A model generated the notes under the pieces. It was not told the origin of the DNA. It did not search any database and saw only the letters and a list, made by a program, of their open reading frames with translations. Positions 1-12,980 of a DNA stretch of 64,000 nt are shown here, one piece after another. The position numbers and the translations under genes are program-made. The stretch comes from Eremophila alpestris peregrina (lineage: Eukaryota > Chordata > Aves > Passeriformes > Alaudidae): NCBI GenBank assembly GCA_009792885.1, contig WMCF01000055.1:3692848-3756847 (forward strand), in the 5' to 3' direction. Within the stretch, counting starts at the first letter, position 1, and each line of letters begins with the position of its first letter.

Positions 1-2359
1 GAAAAGACTAGAAAGTCCATCTTTCCCTGTCTCAAGACATGGATAGCAACAGTTAGATGAGGTGAGCAATGGATTATAATCCATCCCAGAAACTATTCTG
101 TGCCACCCATTCTCTGCTATGCAAGCAGAGCAACACCAACCCTAACTTAAAAGGGTATTTTGGTACATGCTGAGCTCAGTGGAGCAGTAACATTAAACCA
201 TGGTTACCATATTCAAAGCGGCCCAATTCAGACCATTCATAAATGCAAGGCAATTGTGTCACCAGTTGCAATTTTCCTAAGGAATATAAGAGATAATTAA
301 TGTGGAATAACTAGAGAAACTGACACTCATGCAAATAGGACAACCTAATACATTAAAATATAGTTAGTATCATTCATACTGTACAGAAAAAAACTAATAT
401 TGCTCAATTTTCTCATTCTCTGAAAACGACTATTAGAACACAGCACACAAATAATGGCAAAACACATTAGTAGCATACACAAATTCTTCTTTCATCCCAG
501 CCTGTTAGGCACATAACCTGCACACGATAAAAAAACAATAAAAAATAAGCAGTTGGGCTGGCTCTACTAAGATCTTCACTCTTTAAAACTTCCAGAAAGT
601 GCTACCAGCAAGCAAGCCTTGTGAAACCTGCTGACACTGAGTAAAGTGACATCAGCTTGTACAACGGCAATTTAAAATCCCTTGAAGAGTCTTGTATGAC
701 TAAGCACAATGCTCTAGCACTTTTGGCATTTGTCTACATGGACTGAAATATTCATGCAGATGGTCTTGACGAAGAAAGGGCATGCTGCAGTATCTCAGAG
801 ATACTTGGATGTTGATGCATTGATCGGGCAACACAAGAAGTTAACTAACGCCGAAGTGTTAAAATGATGCTACTTCATCTAATGGCACAGATGGAGATTC
901 ACAATATCATCACTTTAGATGGGTGTGCAGTCACCCTAATGCAAGAACAAACAAATCATTCAGAGCCTATAATGCCTCTCGCTCAACACAGCAGTACTTG
1001 ACACTCCCTGCTTGCTTTATGGGTGCACAATAATCACATTTTGTACAGAACTGCTGGTGGTGTTGCTAACGAGGCTGAGGCTGCCTGTACTTAGCTTACA
1101 ACTGTTGGGAGTCACAGCAAAGAGTTGAGAACAGCACCCACAAAAGGAGACTATGGAATTCACCCCACATTTTTATATTAAATCCATGCATGCAAATAAC
1201 TGAATCTATTAAAACCAAAAGAGCTAGGGGGCAGTAAAATATCCACGTTTTTCCAAGTAAATTTGGTATTAAAAATTGTTGCTTTGCTACACAAACATTT
1301 TCTCTACAACTGGAATGTATGGGCTTGAAAAAAAACTAAACCATGAAATCTATGCTTTTTAGTGCACTTACAATCAAACTGCAACAAAAAAAAATAATCA
1401 AACTTTACCTACTTCTGAAAGGTGTTACTAATTTCTCCTGTGGGCTTCACACTGGCCTGTCCTCTGATTGGTACAGTGAAAACAACAGGATACTTGCTTT
1501 GTCCTACTGAGAAATGCTTTTTCTGATCATAATGCTGATGAAATAGGAGAATGAAAATTCCAGTGTGGCTGCATTTATACTGCCTGCATAAACTCAGAAG
1601 CCCTAAAGCTGATAGTAACTGCAAAAGAGGAAGAGATGCTTTTTTCCCCTGCTTTCTAATAGAAATACATCTTGGGTACAGAGATGAGGGGGTGGAGTTT
1701 TCAGTGCCATCAATTCAGTTCTTGATTTACTCCAAATATACATTCTCTTAGAACAGCTACAGGACATGCCTACCAAATGAAAAAAAAATTCTTTATTGTA
1801 TGTGAAAGGTAAACTTTGTCTTTGATTCACCGCAACAATGAAAACTACCATGAAATTTAATTAAAAGTGAAACAGACTTGTTTGTAAGAGCTGGAGCACA
1901 CATGAAAAAATGCTTTCCCAGTGGAAGCTAAAGATCAGCTGTGTAAGTCTTAGAAGAAATTCTAAAGAACCATGATGCTGCAAACTCAACTCCAAACTAA
2001 ATCAAATCAAAATGCCAACCCACAAACAGAAGAAAATTCTTGTTTTTCTTCCCTGACACAAACCCGTATACCTCAAAATACTTCTGAATAGGCATATCCC
2101 TTCTTTAAAATATTTACCCATGTCTTCAAGCACTGATAACAGAACAGAATTGTATTGTTTCTTGAGACTTCTCGGCTGTGTGTTTAGCATATTTTGGCAG
2201 AATGAGGTTTTTTGTGTATACTCACTTGTCTTTAATTTAAAATGTACACACAGCTTTTGTGTATTATTTCCCCTAAAACAATCTCAACCAGTCTGGATCC
2301 AGCCCTGCTACTCCTGATTCAGCAGCACAGATATTCACACCAAATGCTAAAACAATTAG

Positions 2360-2381
2360 AGATCAACCAGAGATCAACCAG
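2360..2381. repeat. 11-bp perfect tandem duplication
   Basis: AGATCAACCAG occurs twice without a gap. This is a typical replication-slippage product with no evident function. Confidence 0.8.
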
Positions 2382-5100
2382 CACTTTCCGTTTTCCATAA
2401 ATAATGCTGAAGTGTTTTCATATCTTTGTGTGCTCATAATTGCAGGTGCCCTAAGCCTTAGCCCTAATGTTCCCCTCTGCCACTCTGACTTGCAACCATG
2501 AACACAAGGAACAGATTATAACCTTGATAGTCTGATTATCTCTGTCGTGTTTCTCTGTGCTACTCTATAATTTTACCCATGATGTCTTAATGCCGACAAT
2601 GGGATGCATTTCAGCTGAGCTGTGTAAATATTAGTTGTTCTAGAGAGGAAAGAGTTCCCAAGCATCACAGTGTAAGGAAGACAAATTATCAGACACTTAC
2701 CAACACCAGGCAATTGGCAATGAAGGAACAGCATGCACACAGACCATACAAAATATACATTACTTTCACAGCCATAGGTTAGTTGAATTGCCTTAGTAAA
2801 TGTAGATGTTCTTTCCAACTTTGAGTACAGCTGAAAAAAATGGTCCCTATTTCTATTCATGCAAAATTCAGTGATGAGGCAGAAAATACACCGGGTTTGT
2901 AAAAATCACAACAAGACAGAAAGAAAATAAGCTCTGATGGCAACAGAAGGCAAATTGAGGATATTGCATTTGGAATTAGAGGGACTCTTGGTAAGGTCAG
3001 TTAGTTTCCATCACAAATGAATTGAAGGGATTTTACTTTCTTGAAAGCCCAGGTGAGGGAGATGGATGTGCTCATGTTGAAAGAGTTAAGCATGAAAACA
3101 CTCTGTTCAGACCCAGAAATCTGATTTCCACTTTCTAATCTATTATTTTCTGAGCATACCAAGTACTTTACTTCTTCAGTGCCATTTGTAAAGGAAGGTT
3201 GCTGAGGAGACAAACACATGGAGCAGAGGTAAGGCAGAGTACATGCCCTGGATCCTTCAGCTTAATCTTTGGAAATTATTTACTTATCCATTTCTCCCTG
3301 GAAAAGATTTATTCATCCATTTCTGCCCTGGAAGCAGTGGATTTTATTTTCCAGTCAAATAGCAAGGGATTGTGTGGTGGGTTATTTGGTGCATGAAACA
3401 CAGACTTGGAAAAGAAAATATTAATACTGCCAAGGAGCACATCAATATCAAGTAGTGTCCAAGAAAAGAAAAAGCTTTAGGAAATTAATTAATCTAGCAT
3501 TGTTCCTTCTCTTGTCTGCAGCTGTTTCAAAGAGGTGACGTGAGGGAAACAGAAACTGAGAAACAAATTATTTATAATTAAATTAATATGATGACATAAA
3601 TGAAGAGGCATATAAAGATATTCAGAATTAGATTTTAATCGCATCAATCATTTTAAGTATTTTGGAAATGGTGTGTCTACAGAAGGAAATGAAAAGCTAC
3701 AGAAGGCATACCTGGAGGGCATCCTGGCTGGACAACGAGGGATATTATCCTAGAGCTTCTTAGGAGTAACTCTTATGTGCACATCAATTAAAAGACGAAA
3801 AGACACCAGCATAAGACCAAAGGCAACAAAATGGTGCCCAGTCTACAGAAATAAGAAAAACAGAAGTGAGCTCACCAGAGTAAGCTGGAAAGTATCTTCT
3901 GTTGATATATGGACATATCACACAAACCTGCAGAGACAAGAGAAGAATTCAAAGACTCCAATTTTGACTGTTTTTTTCAAATGGGAAAAAAATTTCTTTG
4001 AGAAGACTCTTATACCAAGAGAGAAACAGACTAGGAAACAGATGCAAGCATGTAGGTAAGCACTGGGTATAAAGGTAAATAAGGGGTATAGCCATTAGTT
4101 TTTTTAAGTCTTAATTCATTAAGAAAATCTTTCCTAGAAGCACTCCACACGATATATCCAGAAGTCAAGTTACAAGAAAAAGTCACTGTACCTGTCCAAG
4201 TTTGACATAATAGATGTTTAACATAATTGGCACTGTAGGTGAGGTAAATCATATGACAACACTATTGAATCATTTGATAATATTTATTTGGAGAAGGCCT
4301 GAGGGAAGAAGTGGGAAAGAAAAGTGGGATAGGTGTTTTGTGAAGCCCAATCTGAAAGCAAGTAAAACTTTATTTTGGATCACTGATCACTCAAGAAAAG
4401 GAGATAAAAACATCTACAGATCAAGATATTTTAAATCTAGGGGCATGTTTTGAGAAATGATCACTAAATCTCAAAAAGGAGATATAATTTATATAATTTA
4501 CATATATGCTTTTTATATTTTAAAAGATTCTGAGGAAGCTATTATGGAAAATAAGTTTCATTATTTACAAGGTAAATTTCCAGCTGTACTAGAAAGAATA
4601 TGCACTAGGGTATATTCAAAGAAAGGATTTTGGCATCCTTTAGCCCACATCACATCTGTTACAGACAGGTAATAAAACCAAAGCTCAGTCCCAATAAGTC
4701 CACAACATTTCTACTATCAGTATCAACAAGTTCTAGGCTGCAGAAAGAAACCAGATTGCAAGAGATTCAGATAGCAGCAGAGGAAACAGAATCCCACTTC
4801 CTCTTGATAAGGTTAATTCACTGGAGGCTCAAATCTCTTCTAAGGGCTAGTTTTGTGTTTTTTCCCAACAATTTTTAATAAAAACGTGCATGCGAAATGA
4901 AAGTGACTTCTCTTCTGAAACGAAAAAATCATGACTTGTTAAACAGAAAAATAAATCACAGCATAAATTTGAATATGAAAATTTGCATATGAAAAACTGA
5001 TATTAAATAAAAATATAATATTAATCTTCTTATCTTGTAATGAATGAAAGAAGTAGGGGCTTTAGAAACAGGTCAGCAGTGTATTATTTACAGAGCATGA

Positions 5101-5144
5101 GGAGGACACCAGGATGCGACATGGAGGACACAAGGATGCAACAT
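5101..5144. repeat. 22-bp tandem duplication, two units
   Basis: Two adjacent 22-bp units begin GGAGGACAC and end ACAT. They differ at two positions. No further copies are seen. Confidence 0.75.
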
Positions 5145-8100
5145 TAGTGGGCAAACAGAACAAGTGAAAACAAATCCAAGTTCTCCTCTAAACTCCTCAT
5201 GGAACTCCTGTAGGTGCCCAGTAATTTCTGACAAATCAAAAAAAAAAAAAAAATCAGAATATCTGAGGGAGGAAGAAGCTTCCAAACATCAGAAAAAAAT
5301 AATTCCTTTTATGTAACCTTTCTTAAGCTCAGACACTAAAGAAGGAAGCAAGAAATTAAAGAAATCCCACTTTTTCTAGCTCTTCCTATAAAACAATCAC
5401 TGCCCACAGGCAGAGTGACAAACTGAGATGTTAATTCAAGAAGAAAATCTTCCAAGTACCTCAATCACCAGTGTAATACAAGAGGCACTCATCTAAGCTT
5501 GGTTACTCCTCAGTCTCTTGGAAGAGCAAACCAGACCTTCACTCACATTTTTGACTGGCAGAAAAAGGTCTTGTGCAACTGAAGCACTAAAATACTATTA
5601 AAACATTTAAGAGTCTCACATGAGGCATGCAAAACAGGAGCTTATAGCAGCGATTTATTTGAAAAAATATCAAACCCCCATTACTGTGAAAAGTTCTAAC
5701 TTCATCTGAACCAAGGCAACTTTCTTAGGTAGCACCACCTTGATCAGCTACCCACACTGAATTACACTTCAACGCAGTCCCAGGAGAGAGTGTCAGGACT
5801 GACTGCATTCAGTTCTCTGAGAAACTGAACATGTAAAAGATATGCTAATTCTGAACTATTAAAGTTTTTCAGAAATAACCTATTTCTACATTTCCAGAGC
5901 CTACATACCACTTTCTAATGCACCCCCCCCCCATTTGCTTCTGAGCTTTAGTATTTTCCTTACAGCCACTAATTAACACACCAAAGTGCAGCAAAATTGA
6001 CAGGTAAATTATCCTTTAAGAGCATTAAAATATTTTCCAGATAAACAGTCATATCAAAATACATTTAAGTGATGATTTTTCTGTACTAAGTCACAAAAAG
6101 TATTCCTAAATATCTACATTGCAAATTTACATCCCACCCTATGTTATTTTTTTTTTCATTTCTTCCACAGAGTACCTTTTAGAGTAACAGAAGCTTCCTT
6201 TCCTTCTTCATGTACTGCTTTTTAAACTCAACAGGACCAAATATATCAGCCCATGCCTGTACCTGACAGGAACAGCTGAACCTCTCTCAGCTGATTCTTT
6301 CTCATCTTCTTTATTGGTGATTATTTTTCTCTCCTCTTGTATCTGGCACCCAAAGGGAAACCAGCATGGAGTGCCACAATCCTTCTTTACATAGTCAGAC
6401 TTTCACCTCTGTCAAACTCATTTATGTTTGTGCTAAAAGCATACTTGTAGAATATGTACAGCTATTTTTGTTTTGAATTCAAGCTAAAAATAGTAAATGC
6501 GTCTTTTTATGTTGTTAGACCTCCCAAGCTAATAACCATCATATTTCTTACTAACAAAAAATTAATAAGCATGGACCAGTTTCTTTTAAACCTCTAAAAT
6601 ATGACAACAGTCTGCACAGAGCTGTTTTCCAGTACTAAACTATTTTAAGTATAGCATGTTTAAAACCAGTTTTGTTATTTCTATATGGCACTATACCTCA
6701 AAAAAAGCAAGTAAGGCCAAGTTTTACCATGATCTAAACAAAGCATGCCTGTCAGAAGAATTACTGAATAAAGCTGCTGTTAAATTGAGGGATAAATTTC
6801 AAGTGCCTTTGACTTCAGACATCCAATTTAAAATTAAATCTGAAAAGAAATAGAAAAAAAGGGCTGACTCCCACAGATCATGGGCCCCTATATTCCCCTG
6901 AAACAGGACAGAAAAAATGCTCATACCTAAAAAACAGAAGAATATCACTAAGCCTCAGAGGATCTCTGTTACTTCTTTGTAGCTTGAACTGCTATGTCAG
7001 ACAAACATAAAATTGTAATAAACACACATTTGCCCACCGAGGCACATTCATGAACCCTGTTGGACAATAAGGCACGTCACACAGCCTTGCCAAGCACATC
7101 ACAAGGGAATTCTATTAACCAAACATCTGCTCAAGATCATGTCTTTCCGGTATTATTTTGTATGCTGCCTCTGATCTACCTAAAAAAGAGTATACAAACA
7201 AGTCAGTAGAAAGCCTGCAACACTGTAAAAGGCCTTTTTTTCATTTTGTTACACCACGTGAAAAGCAAGTTTAATTAAAGAGATTTGTTAAAGTGGTGTA
7301 AGTAATTATAGAACCATTACACAGAACAGTAACTGTTGTTGATAATAAAAGATTGCTACATGTACTGAGCGAGGAGCCAAGCCACATACCAAGGAGAAAA
7401 TACCAAATTTGAGTCTCAAACTTTCCTTTTGATGTGTCTTCCCTTTGTAAATATTGAAACAAAGAATAATGTGGAAAAAAGAACGGACTTCCTAGTTTAA
7501 CAGACAAAGCCCTCAGACAAAACCCCCTCACACTGAAAAGTGGTTTTGGATGTATCCAATAATATTCCAGAAGAAGCCTCAAACCATTCTCACCTCTGCC
7601 ATCTCAAAGGAATCCAGATTTCATTTGGAGCACAATAGCTCCAGAGTATGAACCTCACAGCAGTCACAGGCTAAATTCTCCTGAGAGATGGTGTTTTGAC
7701 TGGCCTCAGGTGAAGACAGCTGAGCCCAACACTGCCACAGCTCCAGTATGTGCTTTAACAAACCAGTTACTGAGTAAAAAAAGAACTACTGCAGTTATGA
7801 CTCCAGGCTGCTAGAGTTATCTCATATGTGCAAAAAGTTATTAAAAATTTTAATTCTTCCCCTTCAAGAGTTTATTTGCATGGAAGTATTTCCCCACAGC
7901 AAAACTTAGTGCCTTGCAATCCAGAGGACCAGGTTACACTGCAAACCATTGGCTGGGGTAAAAAGCCTTCGCCAGGCTTCTCCACTGGCACAGCAAACAC
8001 GCAGGTGCCTCACTCAGAGAAAGTGAGAAATCTCAGTTATTTAAACACCATGTTGTGTTTAAAGAAAGGCAATATACCATGTCACAATATCCGTGTCACC

Positions 8101-9497
8101 CTCTCCAGATCTGATTCCTGACATTTACACTGAGTCCCATCGTCTTTGGGAAAGAATTTAGAACACACAAGGATTAATCATTTCTGCTGTTCTCAAATCC
8201 CTCTCTGTGATCCAATACACACAACAGCTTTGCTACTCTGGCATGAATAACTCAGAGTACCTTAAAACCCTCTAGCTCATAAATACACTGGACAACTGAC
8301 CAAAACCTGTTCCCAACTCCCTTCTTTCACAAGTCTATTCCAACAACCACTCTCAAAATTATACACAACATTGGTCTAGACAGGGCCCCTGACATGACAG
8401 CAGCATTTTGCAGTTCAGGCTGCAGCAAGTCACGGCACTTGGCCTGCCTCTCAGCAAGGTGAAAAACATATCACAACCTACCTCTTAGGTTACAATGCAC
8501 CTTAACCTTTCTCTCTTAGTAGAAGAGAAAGCAAGCCAGCCCCAAAAAATTACCCAAAGCATGACACGACTTTCACTCCCCTGGGAAGCACACCATACAT
8601 CAAACTGCAGTCCCGCTCCGTGAAGAAGTATTTTCCACTGTTACGTTCTCTTTGTTCAAGAGTTGTTACTCTTTAAAATCTTGTTCAATTATTAAAATCC
8701 CAACTGCAAATAGGGAGTAATCAGTGCAGACACTTACCTTGGTAAAGCAGTAATTGAAGAACAAAGGATGCAAGATGTGCCATGCAGATCTATGCACAAA
8801 ATAACTTCCAGCATAAGCAAACACCCAATAATTAATTGTATACGGATTTTAGGTTTTTGTGTTTTTGTCTTCAGAGCCTGAAGCAATCTCAGATGGATAA
8901 GATTAAGGCCCTGAATGATACAGAGTAAGGCTGGAGAAGATGTGACCAGAAGCACTCTATCTATCAGTAAGTATTTTTAATACCTCGCCATGCCTTCCTC
9001 CACCAGAAGACACAACTTCAGTTTAACGGTTGAAAAGAAAGTAACATGCAATAAAAAAAGAGTCCCAAAGTTGAAAAAAATTATTTAATAAATGGTCTTC
9101 GAGAGCATAAAAACCAGCCACAGTACTATTAAAACACAAAAAATTCACAACTTGAAAATGTTTGAATTATGCTGTTTTAGAACTACAAAGATACTTTAAA
9201 ATAAACCTTTAGAAAATTCAGAATATGGAGAGTTGTGCTCTTTTACACAATCCAAACAAGCTCTCTGGAAGACCAGAGAGCCCATACAGTTACTGCTTCA
9301 TTTTTTGGCATTCTGGATTTATGGTATATTAGATATCAAACACTGACTATCTCCATAGTGAACAGAATTAATCACTTGCATTTGTTTCTTGCATCTTTTA
9401 CTCACATCACTGTTTGGACAGCCACAAAATAAAACTAAAAAGTTGTTAGCAAGACAATCAGATTTTTTTCTTTTCCACCTCCACATGTGCCAGGTGG

Positions 9498-9523
9498 TGT
9501 GGGGGGGGTGTGTGTGTGTGTGA
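9498..9523. repeat. G-run plus (GT)n microsatellite
   Basis: A run of eight G is followed by about seven GT dinucleotides. It is a simple repeat and likely length-polymorphic. Confidence 0.8.
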
Positions 9524-12500
9524 TGAACTGTTATCAGGTCCCCAAAATCCTGACTGTCTCCAATGCTCATTCATGCCTAGATACAAGTTTGGATTAGATA
9601 CCAGTTTAGATATATTTAAGCCCTTAATGAACCATAAGAACCCTGCCTCAGCTATTTATTTTTTCAGATAAATTGCTTTGGCAATGGATAGCGCATCAAA
9701 AGATTGCAACAACTGATATAAAAACAACACACAGCTTCCCCAAATACGGATCCAGCCAGGAGGGCACTGCTGTACCCCACATCTTGGTAGAAATGTAACT
9801 CTTCTATTTACTCATAACAAACTCACCCACAATCATCTCATTTTTCCTGAGAAGTGGAAAAGGGGGACATAAATCTCTGTCACAGGTAATACACTGAGAA
9901 GCCAGGTAAGGTAAAAGCTTTTGCCCACACACTTGTCTAGTTCTGACCCCTGAACATTTAGGGTCATATCTCCAATTGTGCTATGGGTGTGGGAAAAACT
10001 TACACACTAACCAGGCTTTTCACTTGTTTCATATGAGTTTTGTTCTGGGGATTCTGCAAGAGTGTTTGGTATGGAAAATTAACTCAGCTTTCAGTAAATC
10101 CTAACACAGCTTCTGAAGAGGCAACAACTTTTAAGACCAGCATGACTCTTACAGCCATGTCACCACAGACAAGTTTTTACACCAAATAAGCATACTTTTA
10201 CACAATCACTTAAGACCACCAAGGTCTTGGGTAAATGCCATGCAAGTGCTTGGTGCCCAATTTCATTCATTCAGGTAATCTTTCTTACCCAATCCTCACA
10301 GCCACCCAAGTTTGCTGGTTGCTGCCCCAGCGGTTCAGGTGAACAGGCATGCTGTGTGCCACCACATACAGCATTCAACACATCCATCCCATAACACTAC
10401 AGGGCACTCAGAGGCAAACTCTGGTAAATCTTACTCCCCTATCTTACCATTGCCAAACCTGAATTCCCACACACTCCCCTGCTGCCTATCTATTCTCAGA
10501 GAAGGGAAAAAATGAAAATCATCACTCCAGATTGCAGCTTCCTCACATGAATCCATTGATAATTAAACTGATAATTTAAAATAAACCTCCATACTTTGTA
10601 ATGAAGTGCATACATTTCTCCATTATGCCTTGGAGAGTAGATTGTCAACAGCAATGAAGTGGGAAGGCGAACGTTAACCACTCATGCAGGATTCTCCAGG
10701 GCTCACCAGTTAGCAACCACAGACAGAATTACTTATTGCAGTCAAAAAGAAAAGTAATATTGTGATTAATGGGTGATTTTAATACCCAAGATGGATTTTC
10801 TTTTAATTTAAAATAATAATAAAAAAAACCCACTAAATCAAGAATAGGATCACGCATGCAAAAAAGTAAACCCCATCTCCAGAGATTCAAGTGCAGATAA
10901 GCAGTCCTATAAAGGAGCTATGGGAAAGGCTCTGGTAAGCATAGTTCCCCACCTGGTAAAATCATATACCTTCTCCTGATGTCCTTAAATTAAACAAGGG
11001 ATATTTTCTCTACCCTTCCCAGATCATGGCAAAACAAGTCAGGATGTGAATGACTAAGGAAAGTTATGGAAGTTTATGGTATCAGCATTCAGTCCTGCTC
11101 ATCACTGGAAGAACCTGAAATGAAAAAACCCACTTGTTTGAGCCAAGCATTTTATGCAGTCAAATTCTAATTGAGTTGCACATGGCTTCTTTTCCCCACG
11201 CATTCAGAATACCTGGGTCTTGCATCTGCCACAAAGAAATCCACCCTGCAAACATGGCATCCAAGCTCTCATAATTTTTATCTACAACAGAGCCAAACCT
11301 GTACCATCTCAAGACTTACCCACTTGACATAGCCCAGACATGGGCCCTATGAACTCAAGTGCAGTCATGCTACACAGACATATTTGGTTGTTTTATAAAA
11401 TGATCTTGGAGATTAAGAAAGAGCTAACAAGATCTTAACAAAAGACATTTCCAGCTCCTTCATGGACTGTCCATTCCAAAAGCAAAGAACTAAACTTTCA
11501 GAAGCACAGGGATTGGTTTTAGATGAGCAATGTGTAAGCACAACTTCGGAGGGAATGTGTTTAATCTTGGATTAATTTTTTGCAACTTAGACTTTGATTT
11601 AATGCCTGCAAAAACACACTACATGTCTACCTTGTTGCATCTGTAACACTTCACAGGGAATAAGGGAGTGTTTTAAGACATGGGAAGTGTCTTAAAATTA
11701 CTAAATTACTGGCAGTTGCTCTTGTTCCAGGATGAAAACTATGAAGTCTTGACAAAACTTAGGGTTTAGGAGTTAACCCTCAGTGTGTGTCCACCTTTTG
11801 GTTTATGGGTGGACTTGGGTTTGAGATTATTTTGGTAAAAAAGTATGTTTGAGAAGTCTCAATGGCTGTCTACATCTTTAGAACTGGTCTTGATTAACAC
11901 TGTTATAATTAACCACCAATTAATTTCTAAATTTCTACCAGCTCAAGAAGAGGCAGTTGCCATCTGAGATATAGTATTCTACTGTTAAATGCATTGGCTC
12001 CCTTTCCCATTGGACACCCCCACTTCAAGTGTAAATGAAGCTTTAAGTGTCAGAATCTCATTTGTCCAGCAATGGAGGCCGACAAATTTATTTATGCATT
12101 TGCTCTTCTTATGCATGGAGCTCTTGCCAATCATCACAGCTGTGCACATCAGGACTTGGCAGGCTTTAGGCCCCAACATCTGAATTCTGACTGCTGTTCC
12201 TACCTGAAAAGTGCAAAGTCACTTACCAAGACCCTATGCAAGTGAGAATTTTAAATTAGGTTTTGCTTATGCAAATCACATCTTTCATAGTCAGAATCTG
12301 ACACTGAGCAAACACTGTAGGATGTAATAGCATTGAGTGAAGTACTTCATGGGGAGACTTGAATCAGGAGCCAGATAATGAAACAACTGCTGTCATAAGG
12401 CAGCTGATGATCTCTTTTGCAGTATTCCATGTATCTCTCAGCATGTAGAAAAATGTCTGAGGCAAGCTTATCCTTGTAGCAATAAATTAAAACATTTAGG

Positions 12501-12689
12501 GAATCTTGTTTTCCAAGCAATTCTAATAAATGGTGACAGTCCTTTGATATAGTCAGTTTAACCTAAATCCCACCTGTTATTTTGCAAATAGTGACAATTA
12601 AAGAGGTTAAGATTGTCAATAGATTTGATGGCCTTGATTCAAAAACAATTTTACTCAAACTAAATTCCATGAAAACAACTATTCCTTGC

Positions 12690-12980
12690 TCCTGCCAAGT
12701 GCAGCTGTGAGACATTGGAGGAGATTGCCATCTCAAAACACTTTGGGTGCATGTGTGGGGAAAAGGGGCAGGTCAGGTCAGGTCTTGCTCTGGTGAGGCA
12801 ATGCCATGCTCCACATGCCCAGAGCCTGTATCCCAGCCACAGCAGAGGCAATGCTCCACACCCACCTCTGGAGCCCCAGTCCAGCCCCACAGAGGCCAGA
12901 TGACCTGAAATCCCACCTGGGGGAAGGGCCCAGGAATGCCAAAGGGTACCTAACAGGACACAAGGCAAGCACATGTCTTG
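12690..12980. other. GC-rich segment of unknown origin
   Basis: About 290 bp stands out from AT-rich flanks by its high GC. It contains the repeated GGTCAGGTCAGGTC motif near 12771. It is open in several frames (for example the minus strand 12660-12974), but the predicted peptide is rich in Gly, Trp and Leu without any known domain. The sudden change in composition suggests an old LTR or other retroelement fragment, but I could not find terminal repeats or target duplications. Confidence 0.35.

Larger units (their letters stand above)
1..12689. other. Intergenic AT-rich sequence, no gene seen
   Basis: Both strands were examined and contain only short ORFs without recognisable domains. I recognise no CR1 or LTR here. 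The only structure noted is an 11-bp tandem pair at 2360-2381, a 22-bp tandem pair at 5101-5144, a (GT)n tract at 9498-9523, and short homopolymers such as the C run near 5925-5934. The region is downstream of PCDH9. Confidence 0.6.
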
